Of a stretch of DNA of 64,000 bases, positions 43,111 to 54,499 are shown piece by piece. A program made the translations under genes and the position numbers. The stretch's first letter is position 1; every line of letters begins with the position of its first letter. Source of the stretch: Xenopus tropicalis. Its lineage: Eukaryota; Chordata; Amphibia; Anura; Pipidae. The stretch lies in contig NC_030679.2 of NCBI RefSeq assembly GCF_000004195.4, forward strand, positions 30,121,712 through 30,185,711, in the 5' to 3' direction. A model generated the notes under the pieces. That model was not told where the DNA came from, made no database searches, and saw nothing but the letters and a program-made list of their open reading frames with translations.

Positions 43111-43894
43111 AAAAATCAGAGACCTACTGGTTAATTTATTGTAGGTTAGGAGACATCACATACCTTCCACACCAGAGGGAATTCATACCTAGGCAAAGCT
43201 GGGCACAGGTGCGTCTATTACACTGCGGGTTCCTGGCATTACTACCACCTTAAACATAGTGGTAATTCTACGGTAGGCAAATTTGTTGCCTCTATAGACA
43301 TAACAGAATGGTGGCAAAAGAATCATGTACTAATGCAATTCCAACACTGTGTCTGGAAGTGACACAAACCGTGCATTAAAAATACGAGCTGCAACTTGCT
43401 CACAATTCACAAAAACAAACACACATATGTTTTTTTCATGGAGGTTGCAGCTATCAATCATTGGATTTTCTAAAAAAAAAATCACAGACAGGCTTTGCCC
43501 ACTAAACAAGTTTGATACTTTAGGCACCTGTCTGCCACATGGATTACTCACAAATCCTTTTGCTCTACCTGTAATTTTCAATGCTTGAGGCTTAGGGAAA
43601 ACAGTCTAATGTAAGTGACACAGGAGTCAAGCCCAAACCTTTCTCATTTAATGGCTTACTGTCTTGCTGATCTACTCTTAATTCCATCTGGGTGTCAGAC
43701 ACTGTAGGAAAAATCTCCTAAATATTATACGTGAAGTCTATAATGAAAGGAGAACAGGGAGCTATACCACTGCATTTCTATGGCTGGTTTAGCAAACAAA
43801 TGACAAATTCAGCCCCTGATAGTTTAGAAACTTACCTGAATGGTTCAGTTTAAAGCAAATGATAATTACAGGGGGGTTCCAAAAAGAGTTGCCA
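43111..43894. other. Non-coding stretch, nothing recognised
   Basis: Opposed ORFs of about 80 codons at 43330-43588 overlap on both strands and have no motif. Confidence 0.35.
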
Positions 43895-44160
43895 CAAGCC
43901 CATTATTTAACTAGCCTAGCTACAGATCGGGCAGCACCAGTACTGCAAATTTACTGGCAATGTTCTTGATGGTAAATTCGTCCTCTTCCTCCTTTTCTCT
44001 GCTGCCAATCAGCCTTTATAATCACAGGCCCACTACTGCCCTGCCCATTTCCCCACCCAGTCCTCCATTTTCCTGCATGATAGCCCCACCCAAATTACGT
44101 CTCGGCCTGCCCCTGACCTGAAGGCCGGTATTACGAATAAAAAAAGGTGGAAACCCTAGT
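43895..44160 (-). repeat. CTAGGGTTTCCACC dispersed repeat
   Basis: In minus sense it starts CTAGGGTTTCCACCTTTTTT, then AATACCGGCCTTCAGG, GGGGCTATCATGCAGG and ends with CGGGCAGC near 43930. A faint relative, CTAGGGTTGTCACCTTTTGT, lies at 57279. Class not determined. Confidence 0.5.
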
Positions 44161-44809
44161 TCCAAGTGCTCTTTGAGTCAGATCAGGAAGAGCTTTTGCC
44201 TTAACAATTTACTCTGTAGGCCATCTGTGAATATTCCCAAAAGGAATACAGTATACAAAAGCCATCATTTTAAAATCAAGTTTGTTCATTAAAGGATATT
44301 ATAATATCACAAACTACATTCTGTAAATGTAATCATTTGTCTCTTCAATTGTAGAGCAGAAATCCACCTGCATGTGCAGTGACAGCTGGGGCACATTCAT
44401 TTCTGTCACTCCACATGGGCCAGATCTGTCTTTTCTCCACCATCAGTTTTGTGGTATTGGAGAAAAAGTGCACCAAAGGTAGTGGTATGGGGCTCTAAAG
44501 GCAGAGCCCTTAGCACACCTGCACTTGCCTTAAAAAAAAATGACAAGCAGGCAGTAGCAACTCAACATACCAACAAGGCATGATGGGAAGATAAAACATA
44601 AAGAAGGAACATTTTTGGTGCCCTGTGCCAAAATAATTATTGGATGAACATTTCCCTCCCCATTCATAAACAGGTCCCCTCTATTCAAGTACCTTTGAGC
44701 AAATAATTACAGAAACCCTCATCAGTCAGCATGATGCACTTCCCAGTGAGATGTGCCCCAGACAGTTTGCTCAACTCTACAAACAATATCATAAATGTTT
44801 ACTACTCTC
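44161..44809. other. Non-coding stretch, nothing recognised
   Basis: No repeat or gene recognised. Confidence 0.35.
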
Positions 44810-45090
44810 ATAATCTTTTTTTTTTTTAATATTTCCTGGCCTTGCATGCAAAGGAGATTAGTATCTTTTTGTTAGCCCATTTTCTTATCTCATCGGAAAC
44901 CTCAGACCGTGTTTAATCCTTGGGATTATTTTAAGTAAAGAACAGTCTTATGCTTGTTTTGACAAGCATTTTTAATGTCCTTACTATAATCACCTCTTGT
45001 CTCTGCTGCTTCGATTGTGAGAGGGGGCTGCTGTGCCGGCTCACAGTGTTTTATTGATGCACTGAAATAACTAAGGGCCATTTGATATAT
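44810..45090. other. Candidate conserved non-coding element
   Basis: Repeat-free block after a T-run, including CCTTGGGATTATTTTAAGT and GACAAGCATTTTTAATGTCC. No ORF. Confidence 0.3.
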
Positions 45091-45463
45091 TGTACTCATT
45101 TCCTAATTTCTGAAATGTATTATAAATGTACTGGCTATATCTTGATTGTTGACTGTAACATATTTAGCAACCTGCGTTGGGTAGAAATGCATAGAATAAG
45201 CAAAGCAAATGCGCTGCTTATTTACTGGTTCAGGCTTTATTAAGACAGATTTTATTATATTTAAGATATGACAGTGCCACTTATTGCTTTTTCTGTGAAC
45301 AGTAATAAAAGCCGCAGAGAGGTTGGCATAGAACGAAGCTACAAGTAACCACAAGGATTCCATTGCTGATATTCCAGGAAGTTCCCAGTTATTGGCTGAG
45401 GTGGTATGGAATGCATGCAGCCAATCTCTTTTTGCTTATGGTTAAACCAAGGAAAACATTGTA
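45091..45463. other. Non-coding stretch, nothing recognised
   Basis: An 86-codon minus ORF at 45103-45363 has no motif. Confidence 0.35.
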
Positions 45464-46312
45464 CATGTATGGGATCCCTTATCCGGAAACCTGTTATCCA
45501 GAAAGCTCCGAATTATGAAAAGGCCATCTCCCATAGACTCCATTATAAGCAAATAATTCTAATTTTTAAAAATGATTTCCTTTTTCTCTGTAGTAATAAA
45601 ACAGTACCTGTACTTGATCCCAACTAAGATATAATTACCCCTTATTGGGGGCAGAACAGCCCTATTGGGTTTATTTAATGGTTAAATGATTCCCTTTTCT
45701 CTGTAATAATAAAACAGTACCTGTACTTGATCCCAACTAAGATATAATTACCCCTTAGTGGGGGAAGAACAGCCCTATTAGGTTTATTTAATGGTTAAAT
45801 GATTCCCTTTTCTCTGTAATAATAAAACAGTACCTGTACTTGATCCCAACTAAGATATAATTACCCCTTATTGGGGGCAGAACAGCCCTATTGGGTTTAT
45901 TTAATGGTTAAATGATTCCCTTTTCTCTGTAATAATAAAACAGTACCTGTACTTGATCCCAACTAAGATATAATTACCCCTTAGTGGGGGAAGAACAGCC
46001 CTATTAGGTTTATTTAATGGTTAAATGATTCCCTTTTCTCTGTAATAATAAAACAGTACCTGTACTTGATCCCAACTAAGATATAATTACCCCTTATTGG
46101 GGGCAGAACAGCCCTATTGGGTTTATTTAATGGTTAAATGATTCCCTTTTCTCTGTAATAATAAAACAGTACCTGTACTTGATTGCAACTAAGATATAAT
46201 TAATCCTTATTGAAGGCAAAACAAGCCTATTGGGTTTATTCAATATTTAAATGATTTTTAGCAGACTTAAGTTATGGAGATCCAAATTATGGAAAGATCC
46301 CTTATCTGGAAA
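45464..46312 (+). mobile_element. TA-target CAGGTATGGG-family element with internal array
   Basis: Left end CATGTATGGGATCCCTTATC beside TA, then GGAAACCTGTTATCCAGAAA and CCATCTCCCATAGACTCC, as in 6446-6769. The middle is amplified (see next entry). After the array it resumes with TTAATCCTTATTGAAGGC and AGATCCAAATTATGGAAAG and stops at CCCTTATCTGGAAA. The last roughly 45 bp are missing. Length 849 against about 324 for a simple copy. Confidence 0.88.
45636..46200 (+). repeat. Five 113-bp tandem units in A-B-A-B-A order
   Basis: Units start at 45636, 45749, 45862, 45975 and 46088, exactly 113 bp apart. A units read CTTATTGGGGGCAGAAC and CTATTGGGTTT; B units read CTTAGTGGGGGAAGAAC and CTATTAGGTTT. 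The first two A units appear identical to each other, and so do the two B units. The last A differs by two bases (GATTGC for GATCCC). This is a 226-bp dimeric higher-order repeat, so a dimer was amplified after A and B had diverged. Confidence 0.95.
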
Positions 46313-48059
46313 AGATTGTTACTATTTACTAAAGGCCAGTTCCCATTAATTCTACATGACCGTGGCAGTTTTTAGATGGCGTATTTTTACTTTTGGATTT
46401 GCAGCTGTTTTGACACATAATAAATGGTTAAAAATCGTGTTTTAGTTTCCGTGAAAATATTGTATTTTAGTGAAAAAACAAACAATTGTGAGAAAAAAAA
46501 TACAAACTTTATAAATTCCCCTTAGCTTGATTTTATCCGGTCAAATCTTCATTAAGAAAACACATTCAATACTGATTAAAAGAATAATGCACAAAGCAAA
46601 ATTTAGATTTTTTTTTTCTTTTTCAAGAACACATAGTTTTCAAAGGTCATAATATTCAAACATTTTATTAATTAAATGTAAAAAACATAGTACATCTATA
46701 TTTGTACAGTAAATAATCATGTACCCAAAATACATAAATAAATTAGCACAGCCAAAACAGGTCCCTCCTTGATAAATATGTCCATAAAAATCCTGTACAG
46801 AGAAAAAGAAAATTGTGCCCCATAGAGATATACTAGTTCTTTATAGGAAATGGGCCATGTACCCTACCTTGCCTGTGCAAATTACATTCATGACATACTA
46901 ATAAAGAATGAATAATAGGAGTAATTAAACTAACAGGATAAGCATTGATGTGTTAATGTCTATAAGGGAAAAATGAATAAGAGAAGATACTGAAATGGTT
47001 TCCCCTAGTGATATGCAGAACTGCTGGTTGGCCTAGATAATTGGACCTACCAATGTCCAGTGTTGATCTAGCTTAATGTTTACTCCAAAACTGCAACATT
47101 AACATTATTTCATCACAAAATATAGTATTTTCCTTAAAGAAATCAGAGCACAGTCAACCATGCGGTGTCCAAAGAAGTGGGTTATTTCTCTTATTCTCAG
47201 CTAACACTTACTCTGGGCCCATGGGTATACTTTTCTTCTTGAAAAAGTTCCCAATATCTATCATTGGCTTATTAATAATAATAAAAAGAGAAATTAACAT
47301 ATTAACTGCATTGTCTCAGAACACTGGTCATTTATTCTCAATTTTGCCTGATACCTTATACTTCTGAGCAATAGTTTTGTTCAGTTCTAAAGTCAGAAGA
47401 CTCTGTAACCCAACCCATCCCAATGTATTGTATCCATTTCCAAAGACATAACAATAGCAACACCCTTGAACTGAATCATGACTGGTTCTGATCACATTTG
47501 TTACATTTCAAAATACACTGCATCAGCTGAAGGCCTGTCCATCTAAGATGATTCATGGAGCTTGAGACTGCAAATTTTCTACAAAATGGGACATTTTTTT
47601 CTAAAACAATTATCTAAACATATTGTGAAACAAATGCAGTTAGAATTAAGGATAATGATTCGGCCAATCAAAAATTAGTTGTATGTGGCAAATTCAACTG
47701 TTGGAGCCTAGTAATCATAGGGTAATAGAGGGGCAGTATACTTGATTTCAGGTAGCAGAGCTTGTGATGAACATAATTTTTGCCCATAGTTTTTGTAATT
47801 TATTGTGCTACACATAAAAACTGGTTCTTAGAATTAGATAATATGATTACTAGAATACATCTCCCTCCTTCGCCCTTTGTTGTGACTGTCTTGTTAGCAG
47901 AAGTACATTATGCAGGGGGATTACCTGGCATGGGTATTTATATACTACATGGGGTAGCTTCAGTTCCTTGTTTGCTCTGTTTAGTTCAAGAAATAACAAA
48001 AACAATTATCCATGATTTAAAAAATAAACAAAAATAATGTTTAGTACTAGACATGTCCA
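46313..48059. other. Long AT-rich non-coding stretch
   Basis: No repeat ends or genes recognised. The 85-codon ORF at 47780-48037 has no motif. Confidence 0.35.
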
Positions 48060-48572
48060 TTAAAGGGGACCTTTCACCCTAAGAAATAATTGCTAATTCT
48101 TTTATATTTTGTTTGTCAAGTAAAATAAACTTTACTTACATTAATAAATTATTTAAATCTTGTTTCCTTCAGTCTTGGAATGTACAATCACAGCAAGCAT
48201 GAAGCTGCCATTTTGTGGACACTGTTATTATGACAAGCTTTGTATCATGCTAAAATCTTGTTTATGTGCCAGAATGGGGGGACCTGATGTACATGCCCAT
48301 GCACTGGATACACAATTAAATGGTAAGGAGGGAGGGGGAAGGTGAGGAGTGCAGTGACATTTTGGAAAGTGCTAAATGGAAAGTGAAAGTAATTGTCTGC
48401 CCCACCTCTATGCATAAGGCATAGAGGCAGGGCAGGCAATATATGATTGACAGCTGGGATTTTTAAATAGCTTTATAATGGGTATGGATATGTAAATAAA
48501 AAAGTTTCATACTTTATTTTAAAAGGACTTTAATTATGCAGCTTTTTATGTCTGGGTGACAGGCCCCTTTAA
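48060..48572 (+). mobile_element. T2-type TTAA MITE, complete
   Basis: The 513-bp element begins TTAAAGGGGACCTTTCACCC and ends GGGTGACAGGCCCCTTTAA, inverted repeats of about 19 bp with TTAA at each end. The interior has TCCTTCAGTCTTGGAATG, CATGCACTGGATACACAATT, CTGCCCCACCTCTATGC and TGATTGACAGCTGGGATTT. It is the reference for 17146-17488 and 25838-26612. No transposase. It abuts the Penelope-like remnant. Confidence 0.92.
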
Positions 48573-49050
48573 AACTGATATTCTGATATCTTGGACCGAG
48601 AGGACAGATGGTTTGAAAGAGGTGTGAAAGAGGCCATTTATGCCAGCCTGGAAAAACCATCCCTGAACTGAGGAGGGGGCCTGAGACACCGCTTGTCACC
48701 TACATACAATGCCGCTTTGACATCCTTACCCCGGCAGTTTCACAACAGTTCACACTTCCAGTCATGTACTTTGAAGGATTAAAACCTTCAGCAATGAGAT
48801 TCATGGTACCATTGTGATTGTATCATACCTTCTTACACCTGTCAGTTTCAGCTAACACCTAACTGAACAAGTTCAATGGAACCATTGTGATTGGATGTCT
48901 GTGACATCCAGTCATTCGAACTGAAGAAGCCACTCGGATGAGTGGTGAAACGTTTTCAAGAAAAAACTCAGAAAAGTCCAGCTGTTTTAGACTTAATTCT
49001 TCTAGATACTGTATATCATGACCTGGATGAATGAGAATCTTCATAGACGA
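48573..49050 (+). pseudogene. Penelope-like element, C-terminus and 3' region
   Basis: The frame from 48585 reads DILDREDRWFERGVKEAIYA, then KPSLN, a stop where the family has R, GGGLRHRLSPTYNAAL and SLPRQF. I recognise this as the end of the GIY-YIG-type endonuclease region carried by Penelope-like retroelements in fish and frogs. The upstream reverse transcriptase is absent; the T2 MITE begins where it would continue. The 3' region follows, with a 7-bp stem (GGATGTC/GACATCC at 48893-48909), the CTGAAGAAG stem-loop at 48921-48952 and a tail ending near GGATGAATGAGAATCTTC. Confidence 0.7.
48921..48952 (+). ncRNA. Hammerhead-like stem-loop in retroelement 3' region
   Basis: CTGAAGA, then A, then the stem GCCACTC-GGAT-GAGTGGT (7 pairs, one G-T) and GAAAC. 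This is the order of hammerhead core boxes (CUGANGA, stem II, GAAA) except for one additional A. Penelope-like elements are known to carry hammerhead motifs. The cleavage strand and flanking stems cannot be placed convincingly, so it may be a relic or only a structural hairpin. Confidence 0.3.
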
Positions 49051-49379
49051 TATTCATAAAACATTTAGCATGGTTTGGTGGTTTAATTACATAAAGCCAT
49101 TAAGTCAGGAATCTGCATTGTACATTGACTCTCCGAATATCTGCCTCTCTTGTACTTACCACAAAAGCGACCTTGGTGCCCATGTTAGAAATTTCTAATC
49201 AGCTTTTCCTTATTCTTGTGATAAGGGCTAGAGAATTTGACCACCGTTATGTAAAAGCGAGTGGTACTGATTGCTGCATATGCTGTGGCAAATGTAAGAA
49301 TTCTCAGAAGATCCATTCGTACAAGTATTTTTCAGATTTTTTTTTAAAGTAAAACAATCTATAATTGACATGTACTTTA
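49051..49379. other. Non-coding stretch, nothing recognised
   Basis: A 75-codon ORF at 49125 has no motif. Confidence 0.35.
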
Positions 49380-49760
49380 AAGGTAGTTATGTACTTTAAA
49401 GAGATACCATCACATCATTGAGCCTTTTGGGCAGAGGCACAATTTATCCTCCATGAAAAGTAATGACAAAATCCCACAGATTGCTTAAAATTACCTCCCG
49501 TTAATGTGAATAAGCCAAATTATTGTGCTTGCCTTTAAATACAGTCCATAATCTCTTATGATTGACTTTTTCTAACCAGTATTTCTGCTCACGCTGATTG
49601 ATCAGTCTATTCATTTGAATTTCATTGGCCTCATTTATGAGCATAGCACAAGCGCTTGGCTTATTATTATGCCCCCAAGGCACCGAGAGCTCCTGATGTT
49701 TGTGGGCCACACACAATAAATGTGTGTGTATGGGGAGCTAGGTGGAGAGTGGGCCTAAAG
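49380..49760. other. Candidate conserved non-coding element
   Basis: Repeat-free. ATTGATCAGTCTATTCATTT, CTCATTTATGAGCATAGC and GCTTGGCTTATTATTATGCC lie close together at 49590-49670. No ORF of interest. Confidence 0.3.
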
Positions 49761-51160
49761 GCTTAGCAGAGATGTTCCATATTTAGAACACCTGCCTCTC
49801 TGAACTTGTGTATTATGCTTGAGGTGCCAGAGCAGCTCATTGTGCAGCAAGGAGCAGCCCGAATCCTTGACATACCAGCAATAATCAGTAATTATAGGTC
49901 TCCCTACAGTGACTGGTGGGTGATCTCTTGATCGTGATGCCTTATCCACAGAGCTTAAAGGTTGATCAGCCATGCCAAGATCTAGCAAGCCGAGCCCACT
50001 TTTTGGAAGGGAACCATTTATCTTTTGTCATATTTGTTGCAATACAGCACCGTAGCACTGGGGGTGATTGAGTTTGCATTAAAATTTAGAAACCAATCGT
50101 GCAGTAATAAAAGGGAAATATCCAGCTGTTCTTCTAAGAACTCTGTTTTGTGTTTCTCCACATACCACTTGTTCCTCTTATTTTCTATATTTTCCAGTAT
50201 TCTAATGTTTCCATAATTTCTTGCTTTCTACAGGCAACCTAGTCATTATTATAATCGTTATTATGATTAGCATATGTGAGGGATGAGGCTGACGGTCATT
50301 TAAAAATTATTTTTTTTTACCTTTAGGTGGCACACTGCTTCAAAGCTTGGCCCAGGTGCAGGGTAAATATTTATACATATTGTATAGTTTATTGTAGTAA
50401 GATTACAAAGTCCAATCTTTAACCATGCCTTTAACAAGACTGCATAAATATATTCACCCATAGAAGACGTCTCAACTAGGATGCCAAACAAGACATGTAG
50501 TGGGTGGCACAACCCTGGCTGCAAGCTTGGCCTCCTTGTTCAAATGTATGCCTATTGACTGTGCCTCTGACCTACCAATGGGTGGGGATGTTGACCCAAG
50601 GACCTTAATAGCTTGCTGTCATTTGTTGTCTTTGAAAAGACTTGCCTGGCAACCACAAAATTGCATACATATATATATATGTATATAGTATAAAAAAAGA
50701 CCAGCAACACCTGGATTTCTTGTGATAAAAGTGAAAACATATTTCAAATAGCATGAACAGCCGACGTAACGTATTGGTCCCCATCGGGCCTTGAGTAATG
50801 TATTGTACTCTCTTTACATATGTCATGTTGAAAGGGTTAGATGTGAACCAAAAATAGAGGGCCTCATTGATTAGTTAGATGATTAGTTAGATGTACAAAA
50901 TAATTAGGAAAGCTTGCGTAGTGAAATAGTGATACAATTGGAATTTAAAATGAACATACTGTTTTATGCATTTTGTGATGTATTTTTATGGTTAACACTA
51001 GCACTTATATATAAGTATATATATTCTATAGAATACACATTACATTACATTATATGATGTTTGTACTTTGAAACTTCATTGCTCTGCCTTACTTTCATGC
51101 ACTAGTCACTTTAGGGTGTTTCACTCTAATGTTCTTTCCTATTAAGGTGTCTTCTGTGGG

Positions 51161-51192
<32 letters not shown>

Positions 51193-53034
51193 GTTTTGAT
51201 AAAGGCATGGATCTTAAAGGCATTAATAGAATTTGGCATCATGTGATGCCCTCACTGTGAAGATCTCACCTTAACTGCTCTCTTCTCACTATGAAGAACG
51301 ACCTTAGCTGCTTCAAATTGACTTGCAGACCCAACACCATTAACCCTGTATAGGTTACTGACAAATGTGCACACCCCATGTCACATGGGGGGATTTGACC
51401 ATGATGTGATGATCAGATCACATGACATTAGTCTTAGGTTGTTTCCCATTTACATCAGTGTTCCACATCAATAGTTATTGGCAATAATACTCTAGTGTGT
51501 ATTTTATGTTGACATTTGTCAGCTTAGGACACTTGACAGTGAATGATAGGATGTGAATAAGAATAGGAAGACAGACACATTAAAAAGCTTTGCTCTACAA
51601 TGGATTTGTAATAACAATATGTACAAAACTCAGTTTTTTTTATATAATAATATTATATATTATTATAACAGGTCATGATCATTGAAGGTGTGTGGGGGAA
51701 TCCATTGATGCAAATTTGCAGGGAACCCTGCTTTTGGCAGCTTAGACATTTTCTAGATTCCCGATACCCGCTGTGACAGCAAAGCTGAGGTCTTACTGCA
51801 GATTAATGTGTGTCTATATTGTGAAAAGAGTCTACACAGTTGCACAACGGTTTATCAAAAGGATTGTTTAGGGTGCGATGTTGCAACTGTCAGAAGCTAT
51901 GATTCCTTTTTCCTGTTTTTAAATAAAGTTTGACATAAAAAACCCAGTGATTGCAGTATTTTTTTAACCTGAGCAAATTGATTCCAATGGCTCGGGGATT
52001 TGGAGGATCGTTTCAGTTTTCATAGAGATAACTGGTTTGCAAAGGAATTTCTAAAAGAAAGACTGATAAGCGCTGTCTTTGGATTTGCTCTTGTCAGTCT
52101 GGGCACTGGACAAGGGTGACCTGATTCTGTAAGTTTCACTAAATGTTATCATTTTGGGGCGCCTAAATCATTCTGAAAATCTCTGCTTGAAATCTTTTAG
52201 ACCTGAGCTACAAAGAGGTTGTTTTCCTCTAGAAAATGGTAGTTTCATAAAGCAAAACAACCAAAGTGTAAATTTGCCTTGTTCTTTGGAGGAACCTAAC
52301 ATTCTCAGGACTAAAAATTAATATTTGGGTGAACTGAAACACGTAGGATTCACTCATCTAGATGCTTCCCATGCGTCATAGTGTAAACAAGACAAATTGC
52401 TGGTTCATTTAACAAGTGAAACTTCAAACCAGTAATGCCAGAGAACAGTGAACGTGCCTGCAATTCCAATCGCTGCCTCCCCTCTCATCCCTGCCTTTGA
52501 CCAGCAGAACTAGTTGCATGCATTGATGTGTGTTTGATTCATATATTGTTGGTGTAACTGTTTCAGTAAGCAGTGAGCTCTAATTGATTTTGAACGGTGA
52601 AGGTTCTAATGTTCTGAATGGCCACGGTGCTACCCTTCACCTTTTCCGTGTAGTTAGTCAGGCAATTATCTGACATACCACAGGTTTCTGGGCTAGATTA
52701 CATTAAAATGATGAGCAAAATACATTCAAGACCAGAGAAAAAGAAAACAAAGGGTATGCAGTGTAGGATTTAAGCACCAATTAGGCCTGTTTGTACTGGT
52801 GTTCGGGCCTGGAAAGCAAGTGGAATGCTGATTATAAGGATTTTTGAAGATTTTTACATGCATAGTTAATATGAGAAGTCTAAACTTCCTGTTTAGATTT
52901 TATTGAAAGCTTTTACACATTATTAATTTTTTTTATGTTTTTTTAATATTTTAATAACGTGTTAAGGTGTACTCGGTTTTTCTTAAAAGTGTAATGGGTT
53001 TGATTATTTTTGTATTGATCTGTAACCCTTTCTT
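49761..53034. other. Long non-coding stretch with simple repeats
   Basis: About 3.3 kb with no repeat family recognised. (TA)n near 50669-50688 and at 51160-51175 followed by (TG)n. A TATATAATAATATTATATATTATTATA-like low-complexity palindrome sits around 51640-51666. Confidence 0.35.
51160..51192 (+). repeat. (TA)n(TG)n microsatellite
   Basis: About 7.5 TA units followed directly by about 8 TG units. Confidence 0.95.
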
Positions 53035-53107
53035 GGCACACTCCTGTAGAACAGGATCACGCTCACTTTACCTCTGGTGCAGTTTCTGTGGCAATCAGGT
53101 AGACCAA

Positions 53108-53647
53108 GGGGCTGATTTACTAACCCACGAATCCGACCCGAATTGGAAAAGTTCCGACTTGAAAACGAACATTTTGCGACTTTTTCGTATGTTTTGCGAT
53201 TTTTTCGGATTCTTTACGAATTTTTCGTTACCAATACGATTTTTGCGTAAAAACGCGAGTTTTTCGTATCCATTACGAAAGTTGCGTAAAAAGTTGCGCA
53301 TTTTTCGTAGCGTTAAAACTTACGCGAAAAGTTGCGCATTTTTCGTAGCGTTAAAACTTAACGCTACAAAAAATGCGCAACTTTTCGCGTAAGTTTTAAC
53401 GCTACGAAAAATGCGCAACTTTTCGCGTAAGTTTTAACGCTACGAAAAATGCGCAACTTTTTACGCAACTTTCGTAATGGATACGAAAAACTCGCGTTTT
53501 TACGCAAAAATCGTATTGGTAACGAAAAATTCGTAAAGAATCCGAAAAAATCGCAAAACATACGAAAAAATCGCAAAATACCGATCATTACGAAAAAAAC
53601 GCAATCGGACTCATTTCGACCCGTTCGTGGGTAAGTAAATCAGCCCC
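53108..53647. mobile_element. 540-bp palindromic GGGGCTGATTTAC MITE
   Basis: The left arm GGGGCTGATTTACTAACC, ACGAATCCGACCCGAATTGG is mirrored almost base for base by the right arm ending GTTCGTGGGTAAGTAAATC and AGCCCC. The arms are filled with CGAAAAA/TTTTTCG blocks. Around the centre a roughly 38-bp unit (CGCTACGAAAAATGCGCAAC) is tandemly repeated. It belongs with 4428-5629. Three overlapping ORFs of 68-141 codons are by-products of the composition. Clean target duplications are not visible. Confidence 0.9.
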
Positions 53648-53654
53648 TAGGTCT

Positions 53655-54400
53655 CTTTGCTATGAAAGATACTGGGAACAGGGATTTAAGGCAAAGTGCC
53701 TCCACCTAGTGGGAACTGAGGAGCACACCTCAGGGGAATTCCAATAGGACAATCAATCACCCACAGGTTTGCAGAAACAAATATTAACTTTATATAAAGA
53801 TAAAAAAGTAATACATTTTACAATGCAAGCACTATATAAACCCTGCACTAGGGAACCTGTGTGATCTAACGACTCACAGTCTTCCAAATGCTAAACTCTA
53901 CTCCGGATAGACAAATGCAGATTGCCCAGTTCAGCCCCTAGCAATATGTCATTCCTTAATAACTCTATAACACCCCAGGTAGCGCTACCTGCCCCAAAGT
54001 ACCTCTCCATTTGGAAAAGGCAGTTGCTCCCACCTAGTAGGCTCACAATCAGCACCTGCCGTCGGGACACACAAGGATGGCAACAGGCATCCACTGTCAG
54101 CTGAACAGGTTGCAGAACAATCTCTCTCTAGGGCTGAAGCTCAAACTGAGCCAACTGTAGCCCTTTCACAGAATTCGGGTCACCAGGCAGCTCTTTGGCT
54201 TCTGGCTGGTTGCTGCAGAAGGGCTTTTTATAACCTCTGCTGGCCTGCCCCATGGTTTTAGCTCCAAACCCTGTCTCTCTCTGGGTCCTAAACAGAGGCT
54301 CCCAGTCAATTGGATTGCTCTCCAGCTTGTAACCTGTCTGATTGATGTCACAGAGAGAAATCAGTGCTTTATTACAACTCTAATTGTAATAGAACACATG
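53655..54400 (-). mobile_element. Possible LTR or other retroelement piece
   Basis: GC-richer than its surroundings. In minus sense a TATAAAAAGCCCTTCTGCAG segment at about 54228 resembles an LTR core promoter and is followed by about 500 bp without ORF. A short TGTGTTCT at 54398 could be one terminus. No second LTR, primer site or gag/pol reading is visible, so this is a weak call. Confidence 0.25.
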
Positions 54401-54499
54401 ATAGAGAAAAACACAGTTTAGGGATGGTCATTCTTTTGGGGGATATAGAGCATGTGGTTAGTGTTAGATATCAATAATTCATATGTGTTTCAATAGGAA

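Noticed and set aside
48921..48952. Confident call of an active hammerhead ribozyme
   Set aside because: The core has one extra A before stem II and I could not place the cleavage-site strand and third stem, so it is kept only as a hypothesis.
52967..53392. 141-codon plus ORF, and the 74-codon minus ORF beside it, as related small proteins
   Set aside because: Both run through the palindromic MITE. Their similarity on opposite strands is what a palindrome produces.
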